Both the position numbers and the translations under genes were made by a program. The notes beneath the pieces were generated by a model that did no database searches, was not told the DNA's origin, and worked only from the letters and a program-made list of their open reading frames with translations. A stretch of 50,658 bases of DNA from an uncultured Bacteriovoracaceae bacterium (GTDB taxonomy: Bacteria > Bdellovibrionota > Bacteriovoracia > Bacteriovoracales > Bacteriovoracaceae), in contig CALHBF010000026.1 of NCBI GenBank assembly GCA_937931205.1, forward strand, positions 1-50,658, written 5' to 3'. Below are positions 1 to 7,975 of the stretch, piece by piece. Numbering within the stretch: the stretch's first letter is position 1; every line of letters begins with the position of its first letter.

Positions 1-870
1 ACTGAAATTTCCATGATAGTAGGTCCTGATAAAGATATTCCTGCACCAGATGTAGGAACTGATGGTCAGACGATGGCGTGGTTTATGGATACCTTCTCTC
101 AACTCAAAGGCTACACAGTACCTGGAGTGGTGACAGGAAAACCCATTGCTGTTGGTGGCTCCTTAGGGCGAGCGGAATCAACTGGTAAAGGAGTTGTTTT
201 CTGTATTAACTTTGCTTACGAAAAGATGGGTAAGAGAGTTGATAGAGCCACTACTGTTGCGATTCATGGCTTTGGTAAAGTAGGAATGCCGGCCGCTGAA
301 GATCTTTATGCCCAAGGTGCAACTATTGTCTCTATTTCAGACGTCTCTGGAGCTATTTATAATAAAAATGGTCTCGATATTCCTAAATGTTCTGAATGGG
401 TGAGTGCAGGTAATTTTCTTAAAGACATGGAAGGGATTGAGCTTATCAGTAATGAAGAGTTACTAGAACTCGACGTTGATGTACTTGTTCCTGCAGCTAT
501 TGATGGAGTTATCACTAAGGATAATGCCGATCGAATTCGTGCTCGTCTGATTGCTGAAGGAGCTAATGGTCCGCTTACTCATGAGGCCGTCGATATTATT
601 TCTGCGAAGGGAGCTTTGATCATTCCCGATATCCTCTGTAATGCCGGAGGCGTGATTGTTTCCTACTTTGAATGGGTGCAAGGGCTTCAGATGTTCTTCT
701 GGGATCTGGATACGGTAAACAGAAAACTACACGATATTATGAAGGAAGCCTTTGATAGGGTCTGGGATTGCGCTGAGCGATATCAGGTCAATCTTAAAAA
801 AGCTGCTTTCATTGCTTCTCTTGAGCGTCTTCAGGATGCTATGAGAGTGCGAGGAATGTGGCCAGGTTAA
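1..870 (+). CDS. gdhA: Glu/Leu/Phe/Val dehydrogenase, 5'-truncated by the window
   Basis: The reading frame is open from base 1, so only the last 289 residues are present (the family is about 420 long). This type of enzyme interconverts glutamate and 2-oxoglutarate plus ammonia with NAD(P). The substrate-side segment (PDVGTDGQTMAWFMD) comes first. Next is the hinge GGSLGRAESTGKGV typical of glutamate dehydrogenases, then the Rossmann domain with the dinucleotide loop HGFGKVG. The C-terminus (IASLERLQDAMRVRGMWPG) is the normal family end, so the 3' side is intact. Family membership is secure. The choice of glutamate over leucine or phenylalanine rests on the hinge motif and overall look. A terminator-like hairpin follows at once, so this ends its transcription unit. 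Confidence 0.9.
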   Translation, partial: TEISMIVGPDKDIPAPDVGTDGQTMAWFMDTFSQLKGYTVPGVVTGKPIAVGGSLGRAESTGKGVVFCINFAYEKMGKRVDRATTVAIHGFGKVGMPAAEDLYAQGATIVSISDVSGAIYNKNGLDIPKCSEWVSAGNFLKDMEGIELISNEELLELDVDVLVPAAIDGVITKDNADRIRARLIAEGANGPLTHEAVDIISAKGALIIPDILCNAGGVIVSYFEWVQGLQMFFWDLDTVNRKLHDIMKEAFDRVWDCAERYQVNLKKAAFIASLERLQDAMRVRGMWPG

Positions 871-881
871 TCAGTTTTCAT

Positions 882-925
882 AAGAGGTTACTTATCTAAA
901 ATAAAGATAGGTGACTTCTTATTCT
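882..925 (+). terminator. Rho-independent terminator after the dehydrogenase gene
   Basis: Arms at 882-897 and 905-920 pair over 16 positions, three of them G-U wobbles or mismatches, around a 7-base AT loop. A T-rich stretch (TTATTCTTC) follows on the plus strand. It lies 12 bases after the stop codon. Confidence 0.6.
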
Positions 926-965
926 TCTACTTTCCATATAGGTAATTTTCCTTTAATTTGCCTGA

Positions 966-1412
966 ATGAAATTACTGGCCCTTTTTGCTCTACTATTTTC
1001 ATTCTCGGCTTTTGCCTCTGTTGAGTTTTGCTCATTCCCAGAGACGCGTGATTTTTTTAATGAGCTAGCTCATAAGGGTATTCAACATACAAAAAAATCC
1101 AGAAACCATAAAAGGTTTACCTTTTTGGAGAAGAACCTCATCCATTTAACGATTACCCTGCAGGATTGGTACGTAGGAGTTTCTCGTGAGGACGCGATTC
1201 GCACATTCAGCCAAGTTGATGAGACAGGTGAGCGTGGGATGAATGCCGGTGAGGTTCTTTATTATCAGTTCCAAGGCAAAAATTTTGTACTCGTTCATTA
1301 CTGGCCGGGCGATAATGAATATGGTGCTTACTTTGAACTCAAAGTAGCAGGCTCATATGAATTAAAGGCCGTGGTTCGTGATGGTGGGATTTATTGTCAG
1401 ACTGTTCATTAG
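966..1412 (+). CDS. Exported protein of unknown function
   Basis: I do not recognise this 148-residue protein. It begins with a clear Sec signal peptide (MKLLALFALLFSFSAFA, likely cut after the last Ala), so the mature form should be periplasmic or outer-membrane associated. The mature part has one Cys near its N-terminus (EFCSF) and one near its C-terminus (IYCQT), which could form a disulfide. There is no lipobox and no further membrane segment. No strong Shine-Dalgarno precedes the ATG. The end overlaps the start of the next exported-protein gene by 32 bases, suggesting joint expression. Confidence 0.65.
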   Translation: MKLLALFALLFSFSAFASVEFCSFPETRDFFNELAHKGIQHTKKSRNHKRFTFLEKNLIHLTITLQDWYVGVSREDAIRTFSQVDETGERGMNAGEVLYYQFQGKNFVLVHYWPGDNEYGAYFELKVAGSYELKAVVRDGGIYCQTVH

Positions 1413-1869
1413 TTTTCTTATTACTCCCAAGCTTCTTTGGGGGGCTGTTCTTGTTGATGAAATCTCTCTAACTTCCAAAGAAACATTTACTCTTGCTGAA
1501 TTCTGCCAAGAGATGGCGACTCATCCGACTCCATTGATTGAAGTGAAATCAATTACCACGGTGGATTGTATGGGAAAGAAGGTAAGTGTTGCTGATTTTT
1601 GCCAAAAGAAGATGGCGACTGACCCTTATTATCTTCGAGGCTACGCTAAGAAAGATCATGTGGAATGTCTTTCAGGTAAAAAAGTTATTTTTAAATATGG
1701 ATGCCGCAAGTCGGATCATCTCTGTGCCAGTGAGGCCAAGACTTCTTGTGAAAATCTTCGAGAGAAGATTGCTTACCGTCTCGATATTGTTCATTCATCT
1801 ATTATTCCTAAAGAATCAGGGAAGCAGTTGAACTGCTATTTTGAATCTCTTCCTCTCAAGAAAATTTAG
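1381..1869 (+). CDS. Cysteine-rich exported protein with an internal duplication
   Basis: I do not recognise this 162-residue protein. A hydrophobic N-terminus (residues about 2-20, ending LLWGA) looks like a signal peptide. The mature part has eight cysteines. Two consecutive units resemble each other: one begins AEFCQEMATHP and ends TVDCMGKKV, the next begins ADFCQKKMATDP and ends HVECLSGKK. Each is about 33 residues with a Cys near both ends. This fits a small disulfide-stabilised periplasmic domain. The start could also be the GTG one codon earlier (1378) or one later. It overlaps the end of the preceding gene by 32 bases. Confidence 0.6.
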   Translation: MVGFIVRLFISFLITPKLLWGAVLVDEISLTSKETFTLAEFCQEMATHPTPLIEVKSITTVDCMGKKVSVADFCQKKMATDPYYLRGYAKKDHVECLSGKKVIFKYGCRKSDHLCASEAKTSCENLREKIAYRLDIVHSSIIPKESGKQLNCYFESLPLKKI

Positions 1870-1956
1870 CTATCGGTCATTGTTTAAAAAATTTCATAAC
1901 TTACCTGTTTTGAAAATTTCCAATTTTTGCATAAGTAACTTCATAAAGGAGAGACT

Positions 1957-2484
1957 ATGCAAACTCAAATCTATTCAAGTTTTTTGACCAAGAAGGGGCC
2001 TGAGTTGGTGACCTTGTTTGGTTACTCATCAAAATCTATTCCAGGTTTAGAAATCAATGGCATTGGAAAATATGGAAAAGGAATGAAAGAGAAGATTATT
2101 TTTTTGACCAAAAAATATCAGATCAAAACTCCACTTGCGCGTATTGTTTTAAATGTAGAAATTCCAGATGAGTGGGGAGAGTTAAGTTCAGTGAATGTAA
2201 GATGGCTTGAATATCCTTTTATGCTTTTATACTGGAACTTGGCCGGAGCATTGCCTATTCGTCGTATGGATGAGTGCTTTGCTCTTGGAGCTATCCGAGC
2301 AGAGGGGATTATTGAAGAAATTTCAGGAGAGAAAATCGAGGATCTATGTCTTCGACGTGATCTTGCTTGGATCACTTCATTTGAGCATCAACTGATTGAT
2401 AAAAGAGTTGATGCCCAAGAAGTTATTCAGCAAAAGATGAGTTTTAAATTGAAAGAGTTTGAGCAAGTTTTTTGTACTCAGTGA
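1957..2484 (+). CDS. Stand-alone ChlI/ComM N-terminal-like domain protein
   Basis: This 175-residue protein resembles the N-terminal Lon-protease-like domain of Mg-chelatase-related AAA+ proteins (YifB/ComM). Correspondences run in order: IPGLEINGIG (family GxPxFxIVGLP), GMKEKIIFLTKKYQIKTPLARIVLNVEIPDEW (family VKESRERVRAA...ITVNLAPAD), EYPFMLLYWNLAGALP (family FDLPIALGILAASG) and FALGAIRAEGIIEEISG (family FLGELALDGxLRPV). The AAA+ ATPase and C-terminal domains are absent; about 50 unrelated residues follow instead. A strong AAAGGAGAG lies just before the ATG. ComM acts as a helicase in natural transformation, but the role of a lone domain is unknown. Its 3' end overlaps convergent pfkA by 41 bases. 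Confidence 0.6.
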   Translation: MQTQIYSSFLTKKGPELVTLFGYSSKSIPGLEINGIGKYGKGMKEKIIFLTKKYQIKTPLARIVLNVEIPDEWGELSSVNVRWLEYPFMLLYWNLAGALPIRRMDECFALGAIRAEGIIEEISGEKIEDLCLRRDLAWITSFEHQLIDKRVDAQEVIQQKMSFKLKEFEQVFCTQ

Positions 2485-3418
2485 AGTTCATATCCTGCTT
2501 CGTTACGCATTCAGTGATGGGAGCAATGGTCGTTTTTCCAGAACGAATAACAGTCACATGAGCAGTTTTTCCTTCAAGAAGTGCCTCTACTGCCAAATTA
2601 CCCATTTGTGAGGCAACAAAGCGGTCAGTTGCAACTGGAGAACCACCACGCTGAATATGGCCAAGGATGGCCACATGAGCGTCAAGTTTATGCTCTTCTT
2701 TCAACGTCTTTTGAATTTGATAACTGCGGCCACCTTTAGGTCCTTCAGCTACAATAATGATAGATGATTCTTTACCACGTGCAACTCCGCGGTTCACGTC
2801 ATCAGCAATTCGTTGATAGTCCACATCTTCATGCGGAAGAAGGATATTTTCTGCACCAGTACATACACCCACTTTAAGAGCGATGGCCGATGAATTTCTT
2901 CCCATTACTTCAACCAGAAATGTTCTGGCATGAGAGTGAGCTGTATCACGAATTCTATCGACAGCGTCAATCGCAGTCTGGACAGCTGTCTCAAAACCGA
3001 TGGTATATTCAGTTCCAGAGATATCATTATCAATTGTTCCAGGAATTCCTATAACCGGCATATTGAATTCTTCTCCGAAATTTTTAGCTCCATTAAAAGA
3101 ACCATCTCCGCCAATCACGATCAGAGCATCAACTTTATTTTCTTTAAGATTGTTGAAGGCTTGCTCACGAAATTTTTTATCCATGAATTCTGGAGAACGA
3201 CTGGTAAGAAGAATTGTTCCACCACGCTGAAGAATATTACCTACGCTTGAAAGAGACATTTTTTGGAAGTCACCTTTAATGAGGCCAGCAAATCCGCGTT
3301 TAACTCCAGTTACCTTAATTCCTTTAGAAAGAGCTGTACGAACAACTGCGCGAATCGCACAGTTCATTCCGGGAGCATCTCCGCCTGAACTTAGTACTGC
3401 AATATGTGAAATACCCAT
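2444..3418 (-). CDS. pfkA: ATP-dependent 6-phosphofructokinase
   Basis: This enzyme phosphorylates fructose 6-phosphate to fructose 1,6-bisphosphate in glycolysis. At 324 residues it has the usual bacterial length. Visible motifs: N-terminal SSGGDAPGMNCAIRAVV, the nucleotide loop GGDGSFNGA, and the catalytic segment PGTIDNDISGTEYTIGFETA. GRNSSAIAL and GHIQRGGSP follow. The Gly in PGTIDND, where pyrophosphate-using enzymes carry Lys, points to ATP as phosphoryl donor. The start lies one base after the gpmI stop, so the two glycolytic genes should be one transcript. The 3' end runs 41 bases into the convergent ComM-like gene, leaving no space for a separate terminator. Confidence 0.95.
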   Translation of the reverse strand: MGISHIAVLSSGGDAPGMNCAIRAVVRTALSKGIKVTGVKRGFAGLIKGDFQKMSLSSVGNILQRGGTILLTSRSPEFMDKKFREQAFNNLKENKVDALIVIGGDGSFNGAKNFGEEFNMPVIGIPGTIDNDISGTEYTIGFETAVQTAIDAVDRIRDTAHSHARTFLVEVMGRNSSAIALKVGVCTGAENILLPHEDVDYQRIADDVNRGVARGKESSIIIVAEGPKGGRSYQIQKTLKEEHKLDAHVAILGHIQRGGSPVATDRFVASQMGNLAVEALLEGKTAHVTVIRSGKTTIAPITECVTKQDMNFTEYKKLAQTLSI

Positions 3419-3419
3419 T

Positions 3420-4970
3420 CTAGTTTGCCTCCGTGAAAATCGGTTTACCTGTAAAGTCTGGTGCTTGTTTGATCCCTAAATAGTAGAGAACGGATGGTGA
3501 AACATCCTTAAGAGCTCGAACGGCTAAATCAGGATTAACGATTCCTTTGTGGTTCTTTAATTGTGAATTAATCACACAAAATGGAACTTCTGCTGTTGAA
3601 TGTGAAGTATGCACTCCACCTTCTTCATACTTCATCTGATCAGCATTGCCGTGGTCGGCACAAAGAATCATCGTAATGTTATTTTTTATGCACGACTCAT
3701 AAAGTTCCGAAACACAGTGATCAAGAGTTTCCACCGCTTTTACAGCAGCTTCAAAATTTCCAGTGTGGCCAACCATATCGGCATTGGCATAGTTCACAAG
3801 ATAGAAAGTATAGCTTTTATCATCCATTCGAGCGAGAAGCTCAGAAGTAACCTTATCAGCACTCATCTGAGGTTTTTGATCATAAGTGGCAATTTCTCTC
3901 GGTGAAGGAACGAGAACTCGATCTTCACCCGGAAATGGAGTTTCTTCACCTCCATTGAAAAAATATGTCACGTGAGCATACTTTTCTGTCTCAGCAATTT
4001 TGAATTGCTTCTTTCCTTGAGATGATAAGTATTGAGCAAGCGTTCCTTGAATTTTTTCTTTATCAAAAAGAACAGGAAGGTCTGGACACTCATCCGGAAC
4101 ATAGGGAGTAATACATAGGAAGTAGCCGGGTTTTACCGGTACTGGGAATTCATTGAAGTTTTTATCATTGAAAGCGAGAGTGATCTGACGAGCTCGATCA
4201 GGACGATAGTTAAAAAAGAAAATACTATCGCCATTTTGAATGGCCGCTTCTTTGTCAAAAAGAACTGGAGTGATGAACTCATCCCAAATGTCTTTCTTAT
4301 ATTCGCTTTCAATGTAGCTGACTGGATCAAGATTGGTAGTATCACCCTGACCAATCATTGTCTTATACGCATGCTCAATTTTATTCCAACGACGATCTCT
4401 ATCCATTCCGATTGAGCGCCCTTGCATACTGGCAAACTTAAAGTTCTTCATTTCAAGAATTTCTTGAGTGAACTTCACTCCAAGATTTTTGGCCGTATCA
4501 CGTCCATCCATAAAAGCATGAAGATAAATTTTAAGATCAGGATATTTCGCCAGAATTTTAAAAATTTCTTTTAAGTGATTAATGTGGGCATGAACACCAC
4601 CATTTGAGAGCAATCCCATCAGGTGAAGTCTTTTTGTTCCCGCCAATGTTTTATGAATCAGCTCATTTAAGCGAGGCATATCTTTGAGAGTATCCAGTTC
4701 AATGGCTTCATTGATACGAACAAGATCCTGACGAACAGGTCTGCCGGCGCCTAGATTTAAGTGACCTACTTCAGAGTTTCCGGCCACTCCTTTCGGAAGT
4801 CCTACAGCTTCTCCGCCAGGTTCAATAGTTGTGAATGGGTATTGAGCAAAGTAAGAATCAAGATGAGGTGTTTTAGCTGAGTAAATAGCATTATCTTTAT
4901 GGTTAGGATTAATTCCAAACCCATCCATAATGACTAGTAGTAATCTGTCACTTAAGCCTTCTAATTTCAT
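3420..4970 (-). CDS. gpmI: 2,3-bisphosphoglycerate-independent phosphoglycerate mutase
   Basis: This enzyme interconverts 3- and 2-phosphoglycerate through a phosphoserine intermediate and needs two divalent metals, usually manganese. The 516 residues match the family. Motifs include LLVIMDGFGINPNHKDNAI with metal ligand Asp16, and GNSEVGHLNLGAGR with the nucleophile Ser66. HAFMDGRDT, GRSIGMDRDRRW and the C-terminal metal site CADHGNADQM follow. A purine-rich AAGGGGG lies just ahead of the ATG. The gene is followed by pfkA after one base, forming a glycolytic pair. Confidence 0.95.
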   Translation of the reverse strand: MKLEGLSDRLLLVIMDGFGINPNHKDNAIYSAKTPHLDSYFAQYPFTTIEPGGEAVGLPKGVAGNSEVGHLNLGAGRPVRQDLVRINEAIELDTLKDMPRLNELIHKTLAGTKRLHLMGLLSNGGVHAHINHLKEIFKILAKYPDLKIYLHAFMDGRDTAKNLGVKFTQEILEMKNFKFASMQGRSIGMDRDRRWNKIEHAYKTMIGQGDTTNLDPVSYIESEYKKDIWDEFITPVLFDKEAAIQNGDSIFFFNYRPDRARQITLAFNDKNFNEFPVPVKPGYFLCITPYVPDECPDLPVLFDKEKIQGTLAQYLSSQGKKQFKIAETEKYAHVTYFFNGGEETPFPGEDRVLVPSPREIATYDQKPQMSADKVTSELLARMDDKSYTFYLVNYANADMVGHTGNFEAAVKAVETLDHCVSELYESCIKNNITMILCADHGNADQMKYEEGGVHTSHSTAEVPFCVINSQLKNHKGIVNPDLAVRALKDVSPSVLYYLGIKQAPDFTGKPIFTEAN

Positions 4971-5032
4971 AAGGCCCCCTTTTTGGTAATATTCTAACCA
5001 AATTGAGAGGATTGGTTAAGTTAGATTTCTCT

Positions 5033-5494
5033 TTAGTTATGATAGGGATGTTTCAACCTGATTGTCTGCGCGCGGTATAATTGCTCAATGATGAGTAAGC
5101 GAGCAAATTTGTGCGGAAAGGTCAGGGCAGACAGAGAAATTTTCTCCTGACAGCTTTTAAGGAAGCTATCACTAAACCCTTCTGCTCCAGCAATAACAAA
5201 AATAACCTTCTGTGGTTTTTCAATGAGTCCTTGCGTCCATTCTGCAAACTCGACTGAAGTCATCTTCTTCCCCCATTCTGAAAGGGCAATCAAATGAGGT
5301 TGGTTACTAGGGGAGAGTTCTTTAATTTTTTTGATCAGAGCTTCGCCTTCAGCTTCTTTATTTTCAGCACTGGCCTTAACTTCTTGGACAACTAATTCGG
5401 GAGAATTGATTCTTTTAAGAAAATCTTTTTCTATGGCCTCAAAATGTGAATCCTTAAGTTTCCCGACAACTAAAAGATAAATTTGCCTCGACAT
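5033..5494 (-). CDS. rlmH: 23S rRNA (pseudouridine1915-N3)-methyltransferase
   Basis: RlmH is a SPOUT-fold methyltransferase that modifies pseudouridine 1915 in helix 69 of 23S rRNA. The 153 residues match the family. The signature regions are the SAM loop FVIAGAEGFSDSF and the C-terminal knot ALTFPHKFARLLIIEQLYRAQTIRLKHPYHN. The family's usual 'GxPYH' is LKHPYH here. An AGAGGA sequence precedes the ATG. The gene is divergent from the FHA gene. Its end is 62 bases from the gpmI start, with a weak 7-bp dyad (4995-5001/5012-5018) between them. Confidence 0.92.
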   Translation of the reverse strand: MSRQIYLLVVGKLKDSHFEAIEKDFLKRINSPELVVQEVKASAENKEAEGEALIKKIKELSPSNQPHLIALSEWGKKMTSVEFAEWTQGLIEKPQKVIFVIAGAEGFSDSFLKSCQEKISLSALTFPHKFARLLIIEQLYRAQTIRLKHPYHN

Positions 5495-5510
5495 GGATTT
5501 CCTCTATAAT
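5482..5510 (+). promoter_or_regulatory. Candidate sigma70 promoter for the FHA gene
   Basis: A perfect TATAAT lies at 5505-5510. A weak -35-like TTTGCC is 17 bases upstream at 5482-5487, inside the start of rlmH. This is the divergent intergenic region between rlmH and the FHA gene, and the start codon is at 5546. Confidence 0.4.
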
Positions 5511-5545
5511 AAATATACTTATTATCAATTTTTAAAAGTTTACCA

Positions 5546-6133
5546 ATGAAGGTCATTTTAACTTTTTATTCAGGAGAAGTCAGAGAATTTGAAGTCGAGA
5601 AAGATCAATTTGTTATTGGTCGTTCTCCTAAATCAGATATCTCTGTGAGCGTTGAAGGAATTTCACGTTCGCATTGTCTTGTTGAAGTTGAAGATGGTGA
5701 AATCTATATCACTGACCTTGCGTCGACCAATGGTGTTCTGATCGATAACAAAAAAATTCAACCAGAGAAAAGAATACGCTACAACATGTTCTTGAATCTC
5801 TCACTTGGGCCTATTCAGTCTATTCAATTCGATTTAGGTGATGGGACTTCTCATAAGATCAACTGGTCAGGTCAACGTCCTAAGGTTCCTGTTGTCGAGA
5901 GAGAGATGACTACGACTCTTCAAACAAAAACGCGTGTGCTTTCTGGTACAGGTAAATTTACAGTTAATCAGTCTACAAAAAAGAAAAAGTCAGTAGATCT
6001 AGTCACCGTTATTAAGTTCTTGATCCCAGTTCTTATTTTCTTACTTTTTTTCTATTACGATCAGTTGACGAGAATGGATGAGGGAAGTGGAGAGACCATG
6101 GGAGAAGAAGAATTCTACTCCTCCCACGAATAA
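5546..6133 (+). CDS. FHA-domain protein with a C-terminal membrane anchor
   Basis: FHA domains bind phosphothreonine peptides, typically targets of Ser/Thr kinases. Residues about 1-95 form the FHA domain: the loop FVIGRSPKSDISV, then ISRSHCLVEVEDG, then ITDLASTNGVLIDNKKI, holding the conserved GR, S..H and TNG. A Lys/Thr-rich linker leads to one hydrophobic segment at about 152-171, followed by a short acidic tail. The FHA domain should therefore face the cytoplasm, tethered to the inner membrane. No kinase or phosphatase gene is nearby. The stop is two bases from that of convergent rsfS. Confidence 0.85.
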   Translation: MKVILTFYSGEVREFEVEKDQFVIGRSPKSDISVSVEGISRSHCLVEVEDGEIYITDLASTNGVLIDNKKIQPEKRIRYNMFLNLSLGPIQSIQFDLGDGTSHKINWSGQRPKVPVVEREMTTTLQTKTRVLSGTGKFTVNQSTKKKKSVDLVTVIKFLIPVLIFLLFFYYDQLTRMDEGSGETMGEEEFYSSHE

Positions 6134-6135
6134 AA

Positions 6136-6603
6136 CTAGAAGTAACCTTTAAGATCTGAATTTGTTTCTTTTGGCGTGCTTGGTGTACCAAAATAAAAAT
6201 CTTCTGGAATCTGAACTTGTGGTCTCTTTGCCCAGATAAGATCAAGGTCATAGATATCACGAGCTGAACCATTGAAGATATGAACGATGATATCTCCAGT
6301 ATCAATAAGAATCCAATCAGCACCTTCGTAGCCCTCATAAGAGAGGATCGAAGCATTATGAGCTTTTAGATTTACGATGATTTCATCGGCCATTGCACGA
6401 GCTTGAGTTGAGTTCTGTGCTGTACCCAGAATTGAGAAATCACAAAGTGAAGATGATTTTCTCATATCAAAAACTTTAAGATTATCACCTTTAAAATTGG
6501 CAAGTATCCAGGCCGCAGAATAGGCGTGATTTAATGGAAATTCATAAGACTCATTTTCTATAATCTTATCAATTTCACCTTTGATGAATTCATTCATTGC
6601 CAT
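6136..6603 (-). CDS. rsfS: Ribosomal silencing factor RsfS (Iojap family)
   Basis: RsfS binds ribosomal protein L14 and blocks subunit joining when nutrients are short. The 155 residues carry the family core: KVFDMRKSSSLCDFSILGTAQNSTQARAMADEI, then YEGYEGADWILIDTGDIIVHIFNGSARDIYDLDLIW. Members often end soon after this Trp; here about 30 extra residues follow. The start at 6603 is preferred because AGGA lies 8 bases upstream; a second ATG is at 6597. It overlaps the obgE end by 14 bases, so the two are co-translated, consistent with a shared role in ribosome assembly and silencing. Confidence 0.92.
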   Translation of the reverse strand: MAMNEFIKGEIDKIIENESYEFPLNHAYSAAWILANFKGDNLKVFDMRKSSSLCDFSILGTAQNSTQARAMADEIIVNLKAHNASILSYEGYEGADWILIDTGDIIVHIFNGSARDIYDLDLIWAKRPQVQIPEDFYFGTPSTPKETNSDLKGYF

Positions 6604-7606
6604 TGTTTACTTCCTCTTTTGTTCTAATCATAAGTTGCTTAAGTACATCAATATTTCGACCCGAAACCCCTGAGATTGGGAGGACCTTACGGTCAATTTG
6701 TTCTTCAAGAGTCGATCTGAACTTCTCTATCTCTTCTTCGGTCATGGCGTCAATCTTAGTTAAGCAAACTATTTCTTTTTTATTGAGTAGTTCAGGGTTA
6801 AATTTCCCAAGCTCTTCTCTGATAATCATATAGCTTTCAACAGCTTCAAATTCTTCTAAGAACATCGAACAATCAATGAGATGTACAAGGGCAGATGTTC
6901 TTTCAATATGTTTCAAGAACTTAATTCCGAGGCCCTTACCTTCAGCGGCACCCTCAATCAGTCCCGGCACATCAGTAACAACGAGAGTTTTCTCATGTAC
7001 CGATACGACACCAAGATTTGGCTCTAAAGTTGTGAACGGATAATCTGCAATCTTAGGACGAGCAGCACTGATCGCCGAAATCAGAGTTGATTTTCCAGCG
7101 TTAGGAAGGCCAATAAGAGCAATATCTGCAAGAAGCTTAAGTTCAAGATGAACGTGATAGGAAACACCTGGTTCACCCATTTGAGCAAAGCGAGGAGTTT
7201 GATTGGTAGATGATTTAAAGTAAGCGTTTCCTTTACCACCACGGCCACCTTCGCAGACAATGTATTCTTGTCCGTGTTCCGTGATATCGCAGATCAGCTC
7301 ATTTGTTTCAGTGTTGTAAACGAGTGTTCCTACTGGAACTTTAAGAAGGAGATTTTCTCCGTTAGGGCCGTTCATGTTTGAGCCAGCACCTTTGTGGCCA
7401 TCTTCTGCTCTAAAGGTTTTGAGACCTCTAAAATGCATAAGTGTATTAAGACCTTCATCTCCTACAAAAATGATCGATCCGCCGTTTCCACCGTCTCCAC
7501 CATCTGGTCCACCCATAGGTACATATTTTTCACGTCTAAAGGCCACACAGCCTTTACCGCCATTGCCTGAGGCAATTTCTACATTTACTTCATCGATAAA
7601 TTTCAT
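6590..7606 (-). CDS. obgE: Obg family GTPase, ribosome assembly factor
   Basis: ObgE is an essential GTPase that binds the 50S subunit and links its assembly to growth state. The 338 residues comprise the glycine-rich Obg fold (FIDEVNVEIASGNGGKGCVAFRRE, GGPDGGDGGNGG) followed by the G domain. G1 is GLPNAGKSTLI, the switch region is YPFTTLEPNLGVV, G3 is DVPGLIEGA and G4 is LTKID. The C-terminal OCT domain seen in some relatives is absent. It follows rplU-rpmA, a widespread arrangement, but a terminator separates it from rpmA. GAGGA precedes the ATG. Confidence 0.95.
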   Translation of the reverse strand: MKFIDEVNVEIASGNGGKGCVAFRREKYVPMGGPDGGDGGNGGSIIFVGDEGLNTLMHFRGLKTFRAEDGHKGAGSNMNGPNGENLLLKVPVGTLVYNTETNELICDITEHGQEYIVCEGGRGGKGNAYFKSSTNQTPRFAQMGEPGVSYHVHLELKLLADIALIGLPNAGKSTLISAISAARPKIADYPFTTLEPNLGVVSVHEKTLVVTDVPGLIEGAAEGKGLGIKFLKHIERTSALVHLIDCSMFLEEFEAVESYMIIREELGKFNPELLNKKEIVCLTKIDAMTEEEIEKFRSTLEEQIDRKVLPISGVSGRNIDVLKQLMIRTKEEVNNGNE

Positions 7607-7632
7607 AAATCCTCACCCGTCACATGGATGGT

Positions 7633-7660
7633 AAAAAAAAAGGGAGCTGTAAGCTCCCTT
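7633..7660 (-). terminator. Rho-independent terminator after rpmA
   Basis: On the minus strand the arms GGGAGCT and AGCTCCC (7652-7658 and 7642-7648) close a 3-base loop, followed by a run of nine T (7633-7641). It lies between rpmA and obgE, so obgE relies on read-through or its own promoter. Confidence 0.85.
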
Positions 7661-7688
7661 CTTTATAATAACTTTCGTTAAATATCAA

Positions 7689-7943
7689 TTATGCTGGGAT
7701 AACAGATACAATTTTAGTTGATTTGTTGTACCAACCGAATTGTACTTTTCCTGGAACCATAGCGTAGATCGTGAAATCACGACCCATCTTTACGTTTGTT
7801 CCAACGTGGAACTTAGTTCCTTTTTGACGAACGATGATCATTCCAGTTTCAACAACTTCACCACCGAATTTCTTTACACCGCGCATTTTTGGGTTCGAGT
7901 CACGACCGTTAGATGTACTACCACCCGATTTCTTATGTGCCAT
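7689..7943 (-). CDS. rpmA: 50S ribosomal protein L27
   Basis: L27 sits near the peptidyl transferase centre of the 50S subunit. The 84 residues are standard: N-terminus [16 protein letters not shown], then [39 protein letters not shown] and VQFGW. The Firmicutes-type cleaved N-terminal extension is absent. AGGAGATCAT precedes the ATG. It lies 32 bases after rplU and should be co-transcribed with it. Confidence 0.97.
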   Translation of the reverse strand: MAHKKSGGSTSNGRDSNPKMRGVKKFGGEVVETGMIIVRQKGTKFHVGTNVKMGRDFTIYAMVPGKVQFGWYNKSTKIVSVIPA

Positions 7944-7975
7944 ACTTATGATCTCCTAAAAATTGAAAATTTAAA

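Noticed and set aside
463..681. Minus-strand open frame inside the dehydrogenase gene, and many similar frames inside other genes.
   Set aside because: They lie fully within well-supported genes, lack ribosome sites and show no family features; shadows of the coding strand.
4995..5018. Dyad TAACCAA/TTGGTTA between rlmH and gpmI as a terminator.
   Set aside because: Only 7 AT-rich pairs around a 10-base loop with no T run on the minus strand; too weak.
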